From the NCBI RefSeq assembly GCF_014229245.1, contig NZ_JAARZJ010000001.1, forward strand, positions 1-64,000: DNA of 64,000 nucleotides. The letters are read 5' to 3'. The notes beneath the pieces are model-generated. The model did not search any database. It saw only the letters and a list, made by a program, of their open reading frames with translations, and was not told the origin of the DNA. Numbering within the stretch: the stretch's first letter is position 1; the number at the start of each line of letters is the position of its first letter. Shown here in pieces: positions 34,824-45,282 of the stretch. Made by a program: the position numbers and the translations under genes. The DNA is from Listeria farberi (GTDB lineage: Bacteria; Bacillota; Bacilli; Lactobacillales; Listeriaceae).

Positions 34824-36830
34824 ATGGAACAGAATTGTAAAGAATTAATTACTTATCTGCTCTTGAATCGGCAAGTGAATCTTAGAAATGTTTCCAAGAA
34901 TTTTAAAGTATCCAAAGAAGCAATTAGCGCACAGATTACACAAATAAACCATCTACTAAAGTCAGAACCAATTTTGATTGACCATGACATGATTTTTGTT
35001 ACAGATGTATGTAGGGAAGCTTGTTACCGGCTTTTGACAGCAGAAGAACAACAGTTATTTTCGTTTTATGAGGTAAATATTCGTCGCAAACTCATCATGA
35101 TTAAGTTATTGCTACATAATCATTATATGTCACTCGGTGCACTGGCAGAATATGTTTATGTAAGTAAAAATACCATGCTTACAGATGTGAAAAGTATCAA
35201 AGAAAGTCTGCATGAGTTTGAAATTCAGCTCGATTATTCAAGAAAAGATGGCTATGCGGTTTCTGGTTCAGAATTTCTGATTCGTAATTTACTAGCAGAA
35301 CTCATTCGTGAAGTCGTTCAGACCCCCTACGGAAAATTTGTACTTGATGAAAAGAAGCTGATTACTGTAAGCGAAGTCTTTTTACTAAAGAAACGGCTGG
35401 AAAAAGTCGAAAGTAAGCTCCAAATTACCTTTACCGATGAGCAAATGGAAGAATTGCCCTATATTCTCCACGGCATCATCAAGCGAGCAAAAGTAACAAA
35501 TAAAAACTGGACATTTAAAATTGAAATGTATGACATCAAAAATACCCGTGAGTTCCCGATAATGAAAGAAATGTTTTGGGGTTATGACTTTTTAAGTGAA
35601 AATGATTTGCTTTACTTATCGCTACAAGTACTTGCTTCGAACTTAGTGGAGTCGGCGCTTCATTTCTCAGACAGTGAAGAAATCGCCTATGCAGTTGATG
35701 AGTTCATCGGTTTACTTGAAATGTATTTTGCGACAGAAATCATGAAGAAAAATGAATTTAAAGAAAAAGTGATTTTACATGTCAGACCAGCAATTTACCG
35801 AACGATTTTAGGATTTCAAATCAATAACCCACTTAAAAAACAGTTTATTAAAGAGTATACCTCCACTTTCAACATTGTAGAAAAAGCCTCCAAACCTTTT
35901 GAAAAATTGGTGGGCCATAGGTGGTCAGAAGAGGAAATTGTGTATCTTTCTATGATAGTTCTTGGGTGGATGTATCAAATTGAGGAAACGGAACAGCCGA
36001 TTTTCCGTGCAGTTGTCCTTTGTAAAAGTGGTACATCCATCTCCAAACTACTCTTAGAAAACTTGAAAATGATGTTTCCAAATATTGATTTTCAAGGGGC
36101 TTATGCGGTGCGACAATTAAATTCAGTGGCACGTGATATTGATTTTGTTTTTACAACCGTACCCGTTCAAAGCAGTGCGACCATTTTTGTTATCCCGTCG
36201 ATTTTAAGTAAAGATAGTAGGCAAATCCTCAGAGAACAAGTCGATAAAGCTATTGAAATGGACAGTCATAAAAAAACCAAAGAATTGCTCGCTATGCTAA
36301 AAGATGAAATTCCTGAAGAAAATATTCGATTAGTGCAAGCCAAAGTAGAATCTTTTTTCAATAAAAAAGAGCAGCAGGTGGAGAAAAAAGAGCCCGAACA
36401 AATGCGAATTACGGAAGAGCAGGTTCACTTTTTAGAAACGTCACTTGGGTGGGAGCAGCTAGTTTCAGCGGCGTTTGCACCGATGTTAGAACGAGGAACG
36501 GTGGATACTTGTTACATTCATACTTGTGAAGAGATATTCTATCAAAATTATAAGCAGATGATGATTGGCCCGAATATTTATTTGCCCCACGCAAAACCGG
36601 CGAACGGGGTAATTGAGCAAGATATTCAGTTGATGATAATGAAAGCGGACACAAAAACCCCTGCGAATGAAGCAATTAAAATCATGATTGCTCTAGCACC
36701 ATCCGAACAAAATAAACATATACCCTTATTACTAAAATTGAACGAAATTTTCTTGCGGCCTGAGAGATTAGCGGAACTTCTCGCTTCTACGAACAAAAAG
36801 AAAATCGTTGAAATCCTTGAAAGGGGGTGA
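34824..36830 (+). CDS. PRD-containing transcriptional activator of the galactitol-type PTS operon
   Basis: A 668-residue regulator of the MtlR/LicR type. Order: two N-terminal winged helices (about 1-160), two PTS regulation domains (about 170-395) with phosphorylatable His residues, an EIIB-Gat-like domain starting AVVLCKSGTSISKLLLENL (about 395-480), and an EIIA-type domain (about 520-668) with its His589 in LPHAKP. The PTS phosphorylates these domains, coupling activity to sugar supply and to the matching EIIB/EIIA. ATG 34824 with AGGGAGGG upstream. Seven genes follow closely on the same strand. The PTS loop FKVSKEAISAQI in the first helix-turn-helix supports DNA binding rather than RNA antitermination. 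Confidence 0.88.
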   Translation: MEQNCKELITYLLLNRQVNLRNVSKNFKVSKEAISAQITQINHLLKSEPILIDHDMIFVTDVCREACYRLLTAEEQQLFSFYEVNIRRKLIMIKLLLHNHYMSLGALAEYVYVSKNTMLTDVKSIKESLHEFEIQLDYSRKDGYAVSGSEFLIRNLLAELIREVVQTPYGKFVLDEKKLITVSEVFLLKKRLEKVESKLQITFTDEQMEELPYILHGIIKRAKVTNKNWTFKIEMYDIKNTREFPIMKEMFWGYDFLSENDLLYLSLQVLASNLVESALHFSDSEEIAYAVDEFIGLLEMYFATEIMKKNEFKEKVILHVRPAIYRTILGFQINNPLKKQFIKEYTSTFNIVEKASKPFEKLVGHRWSEEEIVYLSMIVLGWMYQIEETEQPIFRAVVLCKSGTSISKLLLENLKMMFPNIDFQGAYAVRQLNSVARDIDFVFTTVPVQSSATIFVIPSILSKDSRQILREQVDKAIEMDSHKKTKELLAMLKDEIPEENIRLVQAKVESFFNKKEQQVEKKEPEQMRITEEQVHFLETSLGWEQLVSAAFAPMLERGTVDTCYIHTCEEIFYQNYKQMMIGPNIYLPHAKPANGVIEQDIQLMIMKADTKTPANEAIKIMIALAPSEQNKHIPLLLKLNEIFLRPERLAELLASTNKKKIVEILERG

Positions 36831-36837
36831 GCATCAC

Positions 36838-37305
36838 GTGGATTACCATGATTTGTTTCAAAAAGAGTTAACCCTGATAAATTCAAGTTATGAGAGTCAG
36901 GCAGAACTTTTTGAATACACGAGCAAGATATTAGAGAAAGAGCAGTATGTAGAGGCGACTTTTAGAGAAGCGGTGACAAGCCGAGAAGAAGTTTTTCCTA
37001 CTGGACTCGAGATGAATGGCATCAAAATCGCAATTCCTCATACCGATACGATTTATGTCAAACGACCTTTTGTACTTGTTAACAAGCTTTCTACACCGAT
37101 TCCTTTTATTCAAATGGGGACAACAGAGAAGTGGATTGATGTCGAAGTTATTTTCATGTTAGGTATTAAAAATCCCAAAGATCAAGTTCCACTGCTTTCA
37201 AGCATCATGGAAAAATTTATGGAAGCAGACTTTGTGGAACAAATAAAGGAAATAAATGATAGCAACGCATTATGTGATTTTCTAAAAAAACAATTTGGAG
37301 AGTGA
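36838..37305 (+). CDS. PTS EIIA component, galactitol/fructose-mannitol type
   Basis: A 155-residue cytoplasmic EIIA that takes phosphate from HPr and passes it to EIIB. The active-site His68 lies in IAIPHTDTIYV, with the typical FREAVTSREEVFPTGLE before it (about 43-59). I chose GTG 36838, seven bases after AGGGGGTGA at the end of the activator gene. Upstream in-frame starts lie inside that gene. The stop overlaps the approach to the EIIB gene. Confidence 0.88.
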   Translation: MDYHDLFQKELTLINSSYESQAELFEYTSKILEKEQYVEATFREAVTSREEVFPTGLEMNGIKIAIPHTDTIYVKRPFVLVNKLSTPIPFIQMGTTEKWIDVEVIFMLGIKNPKDQVPLLSSIMEKFMEADFVEQIKEINDSNALCDFLKKQFGE

Positions 37306-37310
37306 TTAGA

Positions 37311-37586
37311 GTGAAAAAAGTTATCGTAGCATGTGGATCAGGTGTAGCAACAAGTCAAACAGTGGCATCTAAAGTAGAACGCATTTTAAAAGAAAAAGGT
37401 GTTCGCGCAACAGTAGAAGCAGTTGATATTAAGTCTTTAGAACAACATATTAAGACAAGTGATGTATACGTGGCAATTACAAAAGCGAACAAGGAATTTG
37501 ATATTCCAACATTAAATGGTATTGCGTTCTTAACTGGTATGGGCATGGACGAAGAAACAGAAAAATTACTTAACGCCTTAAAATAA
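37311..37586 (+). CDS. PTS EIIB component, galactitol type
   Basis: A 91-residue EIIB-Gat protein. The phosphate-accepting Cys8 sits in VIVACGSGVATSQT, the family P-loop-like signature. I preferred GTG 37311 to the GTG at 37302, because GGAGAG then stands at a normal distance. It hands phosphate to the sugar as EIIC moves it inward. Confidence 0.88.
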   Translation: MKKVIVACGSGVATSQTVASKVERILKEKGVRATVEAVDIKSLEQHIKTSDVYVAITKANKEFDIPTLNGIAFLTGMGMDEETEKLLNALK

Positions 37587-37613
37587 ATAACACAAAATAG
37601 GGAGCGTGAAAAA

Positions 37614-38963
37614 ATGGAGTCATTACAATCAGTTATACAGTTTATTTTGAACCTTGGAGCTGCCGTTTTTGTTCCAGCACTGATGATTATTATTGGGCTA
37701 ATTGTACGAATGAAAGTAAGAGATGCAGTAAGTGCGGGGATTATTCTAGGGGTAGCTTTCCTTGGAATGAATATTGTTATTGGCTTTATGATTGAAGCTT
37801 TAACACCAGCTGCACAAGGACTGGCAGAAAGAACAGGGATTAATTTAAGCATTTTAGATGGTGGATGGACATCGATGGCAACACTTGCTTGGGCTTGGCC
37901 ATTTGCTTTCTTGATGTTCCCGCTACAACTAGGTATTAACGCGATTATGCTAATTATCAATAAAACCAAAACCTTGAATGTCGATTTATGGAACGTTTGG
38001 GGCAAAATTTTAACAGCGGTACTTATTATCGGAGTAACTCAAAATGTTTACTTGGCATTTATTGTTGCCGGAATTCAAATTGTTACAGAACTAATTTTAT
38101 GTGATGCAAACCAACGTCAAATTCAAGAGTTAAATGGAATTCCAGGTGTAACAGTTTCCCACGGCATGATGATTTTCTGTATTTTCTTAATGCCGCTTGA
38201 CTGGTTACTTAAAAAAATTCCAGCTCTTCGTAAAGATATGGATGCCAACGCGTTAAAAGATAAAATTGGTATTTTTGCAGAAAACCATGTAATGGGCTTT
38301 ATTATCGGTGGACTTTTAGGGATTGCAGCAGGATACGATGTAGCAAAAACGCTTATGTTAGCCATGCAAGCAGCAGCTGCATTAACCCTTTTCCCAATGG
38401 TTGCAAAACTATTTATGCAAGCTCTTTCACCACTATCTGATGGTATTTCTGAGTTTATGAAACGTAAATTTAAAAATCGTGAATTGTTTATTGGCTTAGA
38501 TTGGCCTATTTTAGCAGGATGTAGTGAAGTGTGGGTAGCAATCGTTCTTATGGTCCCAGTTACACTTATTTTTGCGCTTATTTTACCAGGAAATGGTGTA
38601 TTACCTTTCGCAGGGATTTTAAATATTTCCTTGTGTGCACCAGCGCTTATTGTAACAGGCGGAAACTTGATTCGCATGATTATTCTTGGAACGATTACAA
38701 CACCAATTTTCTTATATGTATCTACGTTCTTCGCTGGAACGATTACAGATTTAGCACATTCAACAGGCGCAATTTCGCTAAAAGCTGGACAACAAATTAC
38801 ATGGAGTACGCTGGAATATCCAGTGTTCCGTTATATTTTTGCAGAAGCAAGTCAGTTCACTATTTTAGGCTTTATTTTTGTCGCAATTTGGGTATTATTA
38901 CTAGTATTTTATGTGAAAATGATGAAAAAACGAACAATTGAACTAGAAAAAGCTAGCTCTTGA
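37614..38963 (+). CDS. PTS EIIC component, galactitol type
   Basis: A 449-residue membrane permease of the GatC family, about 10-12 hydrophobic segments. Family blocks include GGWTSMATLAWAWPFAFLMFP (about 84-104), GLLGIAAGYD and FIGLDWPILAGCSEVW. ATG 37614 with AGGGAGCG upstream. It belongs to the operon of activator, EIIA, EIIB, EIIC, kinase and aldolase. The actual substrate is unclear; GatC relatives move galactitol, but also pentitols and other alditols or ketoses. Confidence 0.88.
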   Translation: MESLQSVIQFILNLGAAVFVPALMIIIGLIVRMKVRDAVSAGIILGVAFLGMNIVIGFMIEALTPAAQGLAERTGINLSILDGGWTSMATLAWAWPFAFLMFPLQLGINAIMLIINKTKTLNVDLWNVWGKILTAVLIIGVTQNVYLAFIVAGIQIVTELILCDANQRQIQELNGIPGVTVSHGMMIFCIFLMPLDWLLKKIPALRKDMDANALKDKIGIFAENHVMGFIIGGLLGIAAGYDVAKTLMLAMQAAAALTLFPMVAKLFMQALSPLSDGISEFMKRKFKNRELFIGLDWPILAGCSEVWVAIVLMVPVTLIFALILPGNGVLPFAGILNISLCAPALIVTGGNLIRMIILGTITTPIFLYVSTFFAGTITDLAHSTGAISLKAGQQITWSTLEYPVFRYIFAEASQFTILGFIFVAIWVLLLVFYVKMMKKRTIELEKASS

Positions 38964-38980
38964 GAAATAGGAGTGATGAG

Positions 38981-39913
38981 ATGATTTACACAATAACATT
39001 AAATCCAGCTATTGACCGGTTGCTTTTCATTCAAGGAGAGTTAGAAAAAAGGAAGACTAATCGAGTCAAAAAAACAGCATATGATTGCGGGGGAAAGGGA
39101 CTTCATGTTTCAGGTGTGCTATCGAAATTCGGTATTAAAAATGAAGCACTTGGAATTGCGGGATCAGACAATCTCGACAAACTATATGCCATTCTAAAAG
39201 AAAAACATATTAACCATGATCTCCTTGTAGAAGCTGGAACTTCGACAAGAGAATGCTTCGTCGTCTTAAGTGATGACACGTTTGGCAGCACGATGATACC
39301 AGAAGCAGGTTTTACCGTAAGTCAGACCAACAAAGTGAACCTTTTGAAACAAATCGCTAAAAAAGTTAAAAAAGAGGACATGGTGGTGATTGCTGGATCC
39401 CCGCCTCCTCATTATACATTATCTGATTTTAAAGAACTACTAAGAACTGTCAAAGCAACTGGCGCGTTTCTAGGATGTGATAATTCCGGTGAATATTTAA
39501 ATCTAGCTGTCGAAATGGGCGTCGATTTCATTAAACCAAATGAAGATGAAGTTATCGCCATTTTAGATGAAAAGACAAGTTCACTAGAAGAAAATGTCCG
39601 CAAATTAGCTGAAAAAATCCCCTATCTTGTTGTTTCGCTTGGAGCAAAAGGATCCATTTGCGCACATAACGGCAAATTGTATCAAGTTATTCCACCAAAA
39701 GTGCAGGAACGCAATGATACTGGGGCGGGCGATGTGTTTGTCGGGGCATTTATTGCGGGACTTGCGATGAATATGCCGATTACAGAAACACTAAAAGTTG
39801 CGACAGGTTGCTCAGCTAGTAAAGTCATGCAACAAGATAGTTCAAGCTTTGATTTAGAAGCTGCTGGAAAACTCAAGAATCAAGTAAGTATTATACAATT
39901 GGAGGAGAGATAA
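38981..39913 (+). CDS. PfkB-family sugar-phosphate kinase (1-phosphofructokinase / tagatose-6-phosphate kinase type)
   Basis: A 310-residue ribokinase-fold enzyme. The start MIYTITLNPAIDRLLF is the hallmark of FruK/LacC-like kinases. The catalytic base is in NDTGAGDVFVGAF (Asp about residue 252). It uses ATP to make a bisphosphate from the phosphorylated PTS sugar. I chose ATG 38981, preceded by AGGAGTG, over the upstream frame that overlaps EIIC. With the aldolase after it, it suggests a kinase-aldolase route to triose phosphates. Confidence 0.85.
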   Translation: MIYTITLNPAIDRLLFIQGELEKRKTNRVKKTAYDCGGKGLHVSGVLSKFGIKNEALGIAGSDNLDKLYAILKEKHINHDLLVEAGTSTRECFVVLSDDTFGSTMIPEAGFTVSQTNKVNLLKQIAKKVKKEDMVVIAGSPPPHYTLSDFKELLRTVKATGAFLGCDNSGEYLNLAVEMGVDFIKPNEDEVIAILDEKTSSLEENVRKLAEKIPYLVVSLGAKGSICAHNGKLYQVIPPKVQERNDTGAGDVFVGAFIAGLAMNMPITETLKVATGCSASKVMQQDSSSFDLEAAGKLKNQVSIIQLEER

Positions 39914-39914
39914 T

Positions 39915-40565
39915 ATGTTATATCAAAAAGAACGTGAAGATTTAGCCAAAATAGTAAAGACTATGTTTGACCGCTTTGAAACGAATGCGGCTGGAGGAAA
40001 TGTTAGTGTGCGTATGAATAGCGAGCACATTATTATGACGCCAACGCTTATGAGTCAAGCAAAACTTTGCGATCTTTCCCCGTATGAAATCCTTGTAGTG
40101 GATAACAACAATGAAGTAGTAGAAGGAGACGGAAGAGTAACTAGAGAAATCAACTTACACCGTGCTTGCTATGTAGAAAATCCAAAAATCGGTTGTGTTC
40201 TTCATGCTCATCCAAAAGAATCAATGTTGTTTGCAACACTTGGTATGGAACTTCCGAATTTAACGGAAGCAACGCAAAAAATTGGTCAAATCCCAACCCT
40301 TGAATTTGCTCCAGCAACTAGTCCAGAACTTGCAGAAATCGTACGGAAACACGTTATCGAGTTAGGGGATAAAGCTGTTCCAAGTGCAAGCTTATTAAAT
40401 AAGCATGGTATTGTCGTACTAGATACATCACTCCATAAAGCTTATGACATGCTAGAACGTATTGAATATAATGCCTATATTGCGGAAAAAGCATTAGTGT
40501 TTGATGCTTTGGGTATAAAAAAATTAGCTCATGACCGCGAACTAAATTATAATTTGGAGGAGTAA
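39915..40565 (+). CDS. Class II aldolase (fuculose/ribulose-phosphate type)
   Basis: A 216-residue zinc aldolase of the AraD/FucA fold. The entry motif AAGGNVSVRM (about 23-32), zinc His pair in LHAHPKE (about 94-100), and NKHGIVV (about 156-162) are visible. Family members cut fuculose 1-phosphate, rhamnulose 1-phosphate or epimerise ribulose 5-phosphate. ATG 39915 is one base after the kinase stop, with TTGGAGGAG upstream, so they are coupled. The substrate cannot be assigned, and a FucA name would overstate the evidence. Confidence 0.82.
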   Translation: MLYQKEREDLAKIVKTMFDRFETNAAGGNVSVRMNSEHIIMTPTLMSQAKLCDLSPYEILVVDNNNEVVEGDGRVTREINLHRACYVENPKIGCVLHAHPKESMLFATLGMELPNLTEATQKIGQIPTLEFAPATSPELAEIVRKHVIELGDKAVPSASLLNKHGIVVLDTSLHKAYDMLERIEYNAYIAEKALVFDALGIKKLAHDRELNYNLEE

Positions 40566-40568
40566 CTA

Positions 40569-40766
40569 ATGGAAAAATTCCTTTTTAATGCAACGTTATT
40601 TGCCAGTGCTTTATTACTAATGGTAGGGATATTTAAAAGTTCTATTCCAATCACCGCCATTTCACTCGTGTTAGCAGTTGTTTCGCAACATTTCTTTCGG
40701 AAAAAATATCCTAAACAAACTCGTAGTTATCGCGAAATAATCGCGGCAAAGCAGAAAAAAGGATGA
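40569..40766 (+). CDS. Small two-helix membrane protein at the end of the PTS operon
   Basis: A 65-residue protein with two hydrophobic segments (about 5-22 and 25-41) and a very basic tail. ATG 40569, with TTGGAGGAG just before it, starts three bases after the aldolase stop. The strong site and coupling mark it as real. I recognise no family. It may support the PTS permease, but only position suggests this. Confidence 0.7.
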   Translation: MEKFLFNATLFASALLLMVGIFKSSIPITAISLVLAVVSQHFFRKKYPKQTRSYREIIAAKQKKG

Positions 40767-40809
40767 AAAAAGGGATGAAAATCTACAATTAGATTTTCAT
40801 CCCTTTTTT
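40765..40809 (+). terminator. Bidirectional terminator between the PTS operon and betL
   Basis: A perfect 20-bp stem starting AAAAAAGGGATGAAAATCTA with a 5-base loop, one of the strongest in the window. Confidence 0.95.
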
Positions 40810-40810
40810 A

Positions 40811-42334
40811 TTACAATTGTGAACGTTGTGATTTTTTTGGTCGAACATATAACCCAAGTTTTTCTTGTTCCCTCGTCAACGAAACAAATAAGGAAACAAT
40901 CATCAAGATAATGACAATGGAAAACGGAAAGGCCGCTATAATTGATGCATTTTGAAGTGCTGTCAGTCCGCCCGCATAGAGCAGTACGCTTGCTATACCA
41001 GCTTGTAGTAAGCCCCATGTTACTTTGATGGAGTTTGGTGGATTTAAAGAACCGCCAGTTGTTTGCATCCCGAGAACAAATGTGGCCGAGTCTGCTGAAG
41101 TAATAAAGAAGACTGCAATTAAAATCATCGCAACAATCGATAACACCATGCCAGCTGGGAATTCATTAAATACCCCAAATAGTACTTGTTCAGTTGCTAA
41201 ACTTGAAAGCTCAGAATTTCCATGTTGTTCGACAAAAATCGCCGAGCCACCAAATACGGCAAACCAAAACACACTGACTAAAGCGGGCAACACGATGACA
41301 CCGAGTAAGAATTGACGAATCGTTCTACCGCGTGAAATTCGAGCGATGAAAATCCCGACAAATGGTGACCAAGAAAGCCACCAAGCCCAGTAAAAAATAG
41401 TCCAGGAGTCAATCCATTTTCTGGCATCAGGCGCATCAGGTGCCGTCTGGAAACTCATTTGGATGATATTTTGTAAATAGTCTCCAAATGAATTGGTGAA
41501 ATTATTCATAATGAAAAGCGTAGGTCCGAGAATAAGGGTTAAAACTAATAAAACACCAGCAACATAAATATTTACATTACTTAAAAGCTGAATACCTTTA
41601 TCAAGTCCGGACATGGCCGACAACATAAATAAAATAGTGACGATAACAATAATCGTAAATTGAACTGTAAAATTGTTTGGAACGCCAAACAAGTATGTAA
41701 GGCCCCCATTAATTTGTTGTGCGCCAAGGCCGAGTGTAGTTGCAACTCCAATTACCGTCGCAAAAACAGCAATGATATCAATCAATTGCCCAATCGGACC
41801 TTTAGCATGTTTGCCTAAAATGGGGTATAGTGTGGCGCTTATTAAGCCAGGTGCATTTTTCCGGAATTTGAAGTAAGCCAGTGCTAAAGCGACAATCGCG
41901 TAAATTGACCAAGCGGAAATGCCCCAGTGGAAGAATGAATAGCGAAGCGCATCTTTCATAGCTGCTTGCGTGCCAACTTCGCCGCCGGGAGCTTGGACAG
42001 CATAATGAGATAACGGCTCAGCTGCACCCCAGAAAACGAGCCCAATTCCCATTCCAGCACTAAATAACATCGCAAACCAAGACTTATTACTATATCCCGG
42101 TTCTTCACCAGGTTTTCCGAGTCTGATTGAGCCAATCGGACTTAAGACTAAAAACAAGCAGAAGATAATAATAATCGCTACAACAATTAAATAGTACCAA
42201 CCAAAATTACTTGTTAGAAATTTTTGGATATTGGTTGTAAAAGTCTCAAATTGTTTTGGCAAAAAAGCCCCAAATAAAACGGCTAATAAAACGAGAAGAC
42301 CCGATCCCCAAAAGACACTTGTTAATTTTTTCAA
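40811..42334 (-). CDS. betL: Glycine betaine transporter BetL (BCCT family)
   Basis: A 507-residue secondary transporter with 12 hydrophobic segments. The BCCT signature is clear: [18 protein letters not shown] (about 93-110) and a Trp-rich segment [29 protein letters not shown] (about 311-339). It takes up glycine betaine with Na+ for salt and cold protection; in L. monocytogenes BetL is the sodium-driven betaine system (recalled as Lmo2092). ATG 42334 with AAGGGAAGTGATG before it. A sigma-B-like promoter lies upstream. Related OpuD-type carriers are possible, but length and position support BetL. Confidence 0.9.
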   Translation of the reverse strand: MKKLTSVFWGSGLLVLLAVLFGAFLPKQFETFTTNIQKFLTSNFGWYYLIVVAIIIIFCLFLVLSPIGSIRLGKPGEEPGYSNKSWFAMLFSAGMGIGLVFWGAAEPLSHYAVQAPGGEVGTQAAMKDALRYSFFHWGISAWSIYAIVALALAYFKFRKNAPGLISATLYPILGKHAKGPIGQLIDIIAVFATVIGVATTLGLGAQQINGGLTYLFGVPNNFTVQFTIIVIVTILFMLSAMSGLDKGIQLLSNVNIYVAGVLLVLTLILGPTLFIMNNFTNSFGDYLQNIIQMSFQTAPDAPDARKWIDSWTIFYWAWWLSWSPFVGIFIARISRGRTIRQFLLGVIVLPALVSVFWFAVFGGSAIFVEQHGNSELSSLATEQVLFGVFNEFPAGMVLSIVAMILIAVFFITSADSATFVLGMQTTGGSLNPPNSIKVTWGLLQAGIASVLLYAGGLTALQNASIIAAFPFSIVIILMIVSLFVSLTREQEKLGLYVRPKKSQRSQL

Positions 42335-42366
42335 TACATCACTTCCCTTTATTTTCTCTGTATGTA

Positions 42367-42392
42367 TTTCCCCAAGTTAGCACAAAGGTAAC
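42367..42392 (-). promoter_or_regulatory. Possible sigma-B promoter of betL
   Basis: On the minus strand GTTACC (42387-42392), 14 bases, GGGAAA (42367-42372). It fits the sigma-B pattern GTTT-N13-15-GGGWAW with one mismatch in the -35. A sigma-B promoter has been described for betL in L. monocytogenes. Confidence 0.5.
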
Positions 42393-42476
42393 ATTCTTAT
42401 TAATAGTAACAAAAAAAGTACTACCCTGACAAATCTTGTAAGGTGTGAAAAAGAGCGATAAAAAAGAGAATACAAT

Positions 42477-42508
42477 AAAAAAACTGGAATGCCAAGCAGC
42501 ATTCCAGT
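42477..42508 (-). terminator. Terminator of argGH
   Basis: ACTGGAATGC / GCATTCCAGT with a 6-base loop; the T-run follows on the minus strand. Six bases after the argH stop. Confidence 0.88.
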
Positions 42509-42513
42509 GGGAT

Positions 42514-43884
42514 TTACAATGTTTTTTTTGCATTAGTAAGCGCCACTCTAATTTGATCAAACCCAGTTCCACCGTAAGAATTTCTTTTTTTAACAGCCGT
42601 TTTAGAAGAAAGAACATCATAAATATCTTCTTCAATAAGTGAATTTATTTCCTTATAGTGGTTAAGTGAGATGTCTTGCAAATATATCCCTTTTTGGGTA
42701 CAAGCAAGCACCAATTTTCCAACGATTTCATGTGCTTCTCTAAATGGAACGCTCTTTTTCGCCAAATAATCTGCTAACTCGGTCGCATTGGAAAAATCTT
42801 TTTGCGTCGATTCTTCCATTATTTCTGTGTTGATCTTCATCGTTTCAATCATTCCTGCGAATATATCTAAGCTTGTTTGAACCGTCTCAAGCGTATCAAA
42901 CATGCCTTCCTTATCTTCTTGCAAGTCTTTATTGTAAGCGAGTGGGAGCCCTTTTAAAACTGTTAGCATGCCGAACAGGTTTCCGTAAACTCGGCCAGTT
43001 TTCCCGCGGATTAACTCAGCCATATCTGGGTTTTTCTTTTGCGGCATAATCGAACTTCCTGTCGAAAACGCATCTGTTAACTCGACAAATTGAAACTCAT
43101 GACTCGTCCAAAGTATCAGTTCCTCACAAAAACGCGATAAATGCATCATTAAGATAGAACTGTTACTAAGAAACTCAATAATAAAATCACGATCACTCAC
43201 GCCGTCCAAACTATTTTCATACACAGCAGAAAAGCCAAGTAATTCTGCGCTATAAGCCCGGTCTATCGGGAAAGTCGTTCCAGCAAGTGCAGCGGAACCG
43301 AGCGGCGAAATATCAATCCGCTTAACGCTCTCCTCTAAACGCTCTAAGTCTCGCGTAAACATACCGAAATAGGCTAATAAATGATGGGCAAAGGACAGAG
43401 GCTGGGCATGTTGCAAGTGCGTGTAGCCAGGCATAATTGTTTCAACGTGCAACTCTGCTTTTTGAACAAGCACTACGCGTAAATGTTTTAATGACTGAAT
43501 AATTTCCGCTACGGCTTGTTTTAAATATAAATGCATATCTGTTGCAACTTGATCATTCCGACTGCGCGCCGTATGAAGTTTTCCAGCGACTGGGCCGATT
43601 TCCTCGTGCAATAGTTTTTCGATATTTAAATGAATATCTTCGTTAACCGTGCTGAATTCGAGCTCACCAAGCGCTAATTTTTCTTGGAGAATTTTTAACC
43701 CGGCCGTAATTTCAGCTGCTTCTGAAGCAGGAATAATCCCGCATTTGCTGAGCATGGCGACATGCGCTAAACTACCCGCCAAGTCTTCTTTTGCCATTTG
43801 TTGATCAAAAGAAATAGATGCTCCAAAATCATCAATCCATTTATCACTTTTCTCCTGAAAACGTCCACCCCATAGTTTTTCCAT
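42514..43884 (-). CDS. argH: Argininosuccinate lyase
   Basis: A 456-residue fumarase/aspartase-superfamily enzyme: argininosuccinate to arginine and fumarate. The family signature [20 protein letters not shown] (about 279-298) with the catalytic Ser is present, as are [10 protein letters not shown] (about 154-163) and the start [16 protein letters not shown] 43884, four bases after the argG stop, has GGTGTAAAAA upstream. Last step of arginine synthesis. The other arginine genes are elsewhere. Confidence 0.96.
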   Translation of the reverse strand: MEKLWGGRFQEKSDKWIDDFGASISFDQQMAKEDLAGSLAHVAMLSKCGIIPASEAAEITAGLKILQEKLALGELEFSTVNEDIHLNIEKLLHEEIGPVAGKLHTARSRNDQVATDMHLYLKQAVAEIIQSLKHLRVVLVQKAELHVETIMPGYTHLQHAQPLSFAHHLLAYFGMFTRDLERLEESVKRIDISPLGSAALAGTTFPIDRAYSAELLGFSAVYENSLDGVSDRDFIIEFLSNSSILMMHLSRFCEELILWTSHEFQFVELTDAFSTGSSIMPQKKNPDMAELIRGKTGRVYGNLFGMLTVLKGLPLAYNKDLQEDKEGMFDTLETVQTSLDIFAGMIETMKINTEIMEESTQKDFSNATELADYLAKKSVPFREAHEIVGKLVLACTQKGIYLQDISLNHYKEINSLIEEDIYDVLSSKTAVKKRNSYGGTGFDQIRVALTNAKKTL

Positions 43885-43887
43885 TTT

Positions 43888-45102
43888 TTACACCTCAGTT
43901 GTTATGGTCACTTTTGAATTAACTTCTGCGCTCACTTTCGTTGGTAATCCCCAAAGCTTGATGAAGCCAACTGCTGCATCTTGGTCGAATGTATCGGAAG
44001 ACGTATAGGTTGCTAAGTTTTCATCGTAAAGCGAATTTGGTGATTTTCTTCCTTCCACAATGGCATGACCTTTAAATAATTTAACACGGATGGTGCCGTT
44101 CACGAATTTTTGCGTGGATTTTAAGAAGGCAACTAATGCTTCTGTTAAAGGCGAGAACCATAAGCCATTGTAAATTGTTTCGCTGATTTTTTGTTCAATA
44201 ATAGGTTTGAAATGTGCTACTTCACGAACAAAAGTTAAATCTTCTAGTTCTTTATGTGCAGTGATTAAAGTGACAGCAGCCGGACATTCGTATACTTCAC
44301 GTGATTTAATACCTACTAAACGATTTTCGATATGATCGATTCTGCCAATACCATGTTTGCCAGCAATTTCATTTAATGTAAGGATTAAATTTGCTAGACT
44401 CATATTTTCACCATTAAGAGAAATAGGAATCCCAGCATCAAAGGTGATTTCAACGATATCTGCTGTATTGGGTGCGTCTTCTAAACTCACTGTTAAGTCG
44501 TAAGCTGCTTCTGGTGGTGTGGTCCATGGGTTTTCAAGAACCCCACATTCATTACTTCTACCCCAAAGGTTTTGGTCAATCGAGAAGGGGTTATCTAAAT
44601 CAATTGGAACAGGAATGTTATGTTCTTTGGCGTAATTGATTTCTTCTTCTCTAGACCATTTCCAGTCCCGGACAGGAGAGATGACTTTTAAATCAGGAGC
44701 AAGTGCATGAATCGCTACTTCAAACCGGACTTGGTCATTTCCTTTACCAGTACAACCATGAGCAATAGCAGAAGCGCCTTCTTGACGAGCTACTTCTACT
44801 AATTTTTTCGCAATTAATGGACGGCTTAAAGCAGAAATAAGCGGATATTTTCCTTCATAATAAGCATGGGCTTGAAGTGCAATCAACGCAAAATCCTCTG
44901 CAAATTCTTCTTTCGCATCAATTGTATAGGATTCGCTTGCTCCAACAGTAATAGCTTTCTCCTTAATGAAATCCAAATTTTTTCCTTCACCAACGTCTAA
45001 ACAACATGCGATAACCTCATAACCTGATTCTACTAACCACTGAATTGCAACAGAAGTATCTAACCCACCTGAGTAAGCTAATACAATTTTTTCCTTTGCC
45101 AT
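43888..45102 (-). CDS. argG: Argininosuccinate synthase
   Basis: A 404-residue ATP-dependent ligase that joins citrulline and aspartate. The ATP motif AYSGGLDTS (about 9-17), [13 protein letters not shown] (about 114-126) and the aspartate/citrulline segments ([14 protein letters not shown]) are typical. I chose ATG 45102, nine bases after AGGAGG; a longer frame to 45174 crosses the operator. First gene of argGH. Confidence 0.96.
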   Translation of the reverse strand: MAKEKIVLAYSGGLDTSVAIQWLVESGYEVIACCLDVGEGKNLDFIKEKAITVGASESYTIDAKEEFAEDFALIALQAHAYYEGKYPLISALSRPLIAKKLVEVARQEGASAIAHGCTGKGNDQVRFEVAIHALAPDLKVISPVRDWKWSREEEINYAKEHNIPVPIDLDNPFSIDQNLWGRSNECGVLENPWTTPPEAAYDLTVSLEDAPNTADIVEITFDAGIPISLNGENMSLANLILTLNEIAGKHGIGRIDHIENRLVGIKSREVYECPAAVTLITAHKELEDLTFVREVAHFKPIIEQKISETIYNGLWFSPLTEALVAFLKSTQKFVNGTIRVKLFKGHAIVEGRKSPNSLYDENLATYTSSDTFDQDAAVGFIKLWGLPTKVSAEVNSKVTITTEV

Positions 45103-45127
45103 TGTATTCATCCTCCTATTCATAAAT

Positions 45128-45143
45128 ATACAAATATTTGTAT
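45128..45143 (-). promoter_or_regulatory. Candidate ArgR operator upstream of argG
   Basis: ATACAAATATTTGTAT is a 16-bp perfect palindrome within a wider AT-rich inverted repeat, 26 bases before the argG start. Its size and AT richness fit an ARG box, though it is not a close match to the consensus. Confidence 0.45.
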
Positions 45144-45253
45144 TTATATTAACACTAACGCTTGTGAATATCAACCTTTTTATTTCGGTTTATTCATAAT
45201 TATGCTTAAAAATACATTTTCAAATAAAAATAATCATTTCAAATAGTAATAAA

Positions 45254-45282
45254 TTGGTTCCTGTTCGTAAAACTGCTATACT
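45254..45282 (+). promoter_or_regulatory. Promoter of the esterase gene
   Basis: TTGGTT (45254-45259), 17 bases, TATACT (45277-45282), 35 bases before the start. Confidence 0.6.

Noticed and set aside
37355-38005. Long minus-strand frame opposite the PTS EIIB/EIIC genes (also 38123-38677 and the plus-strand frame 28794-29312 opposite feoB)
   Set aside because: All lie fully opposite well-conserved genes, have no ribosome binding sites and read as low-complexity mirror sequence.
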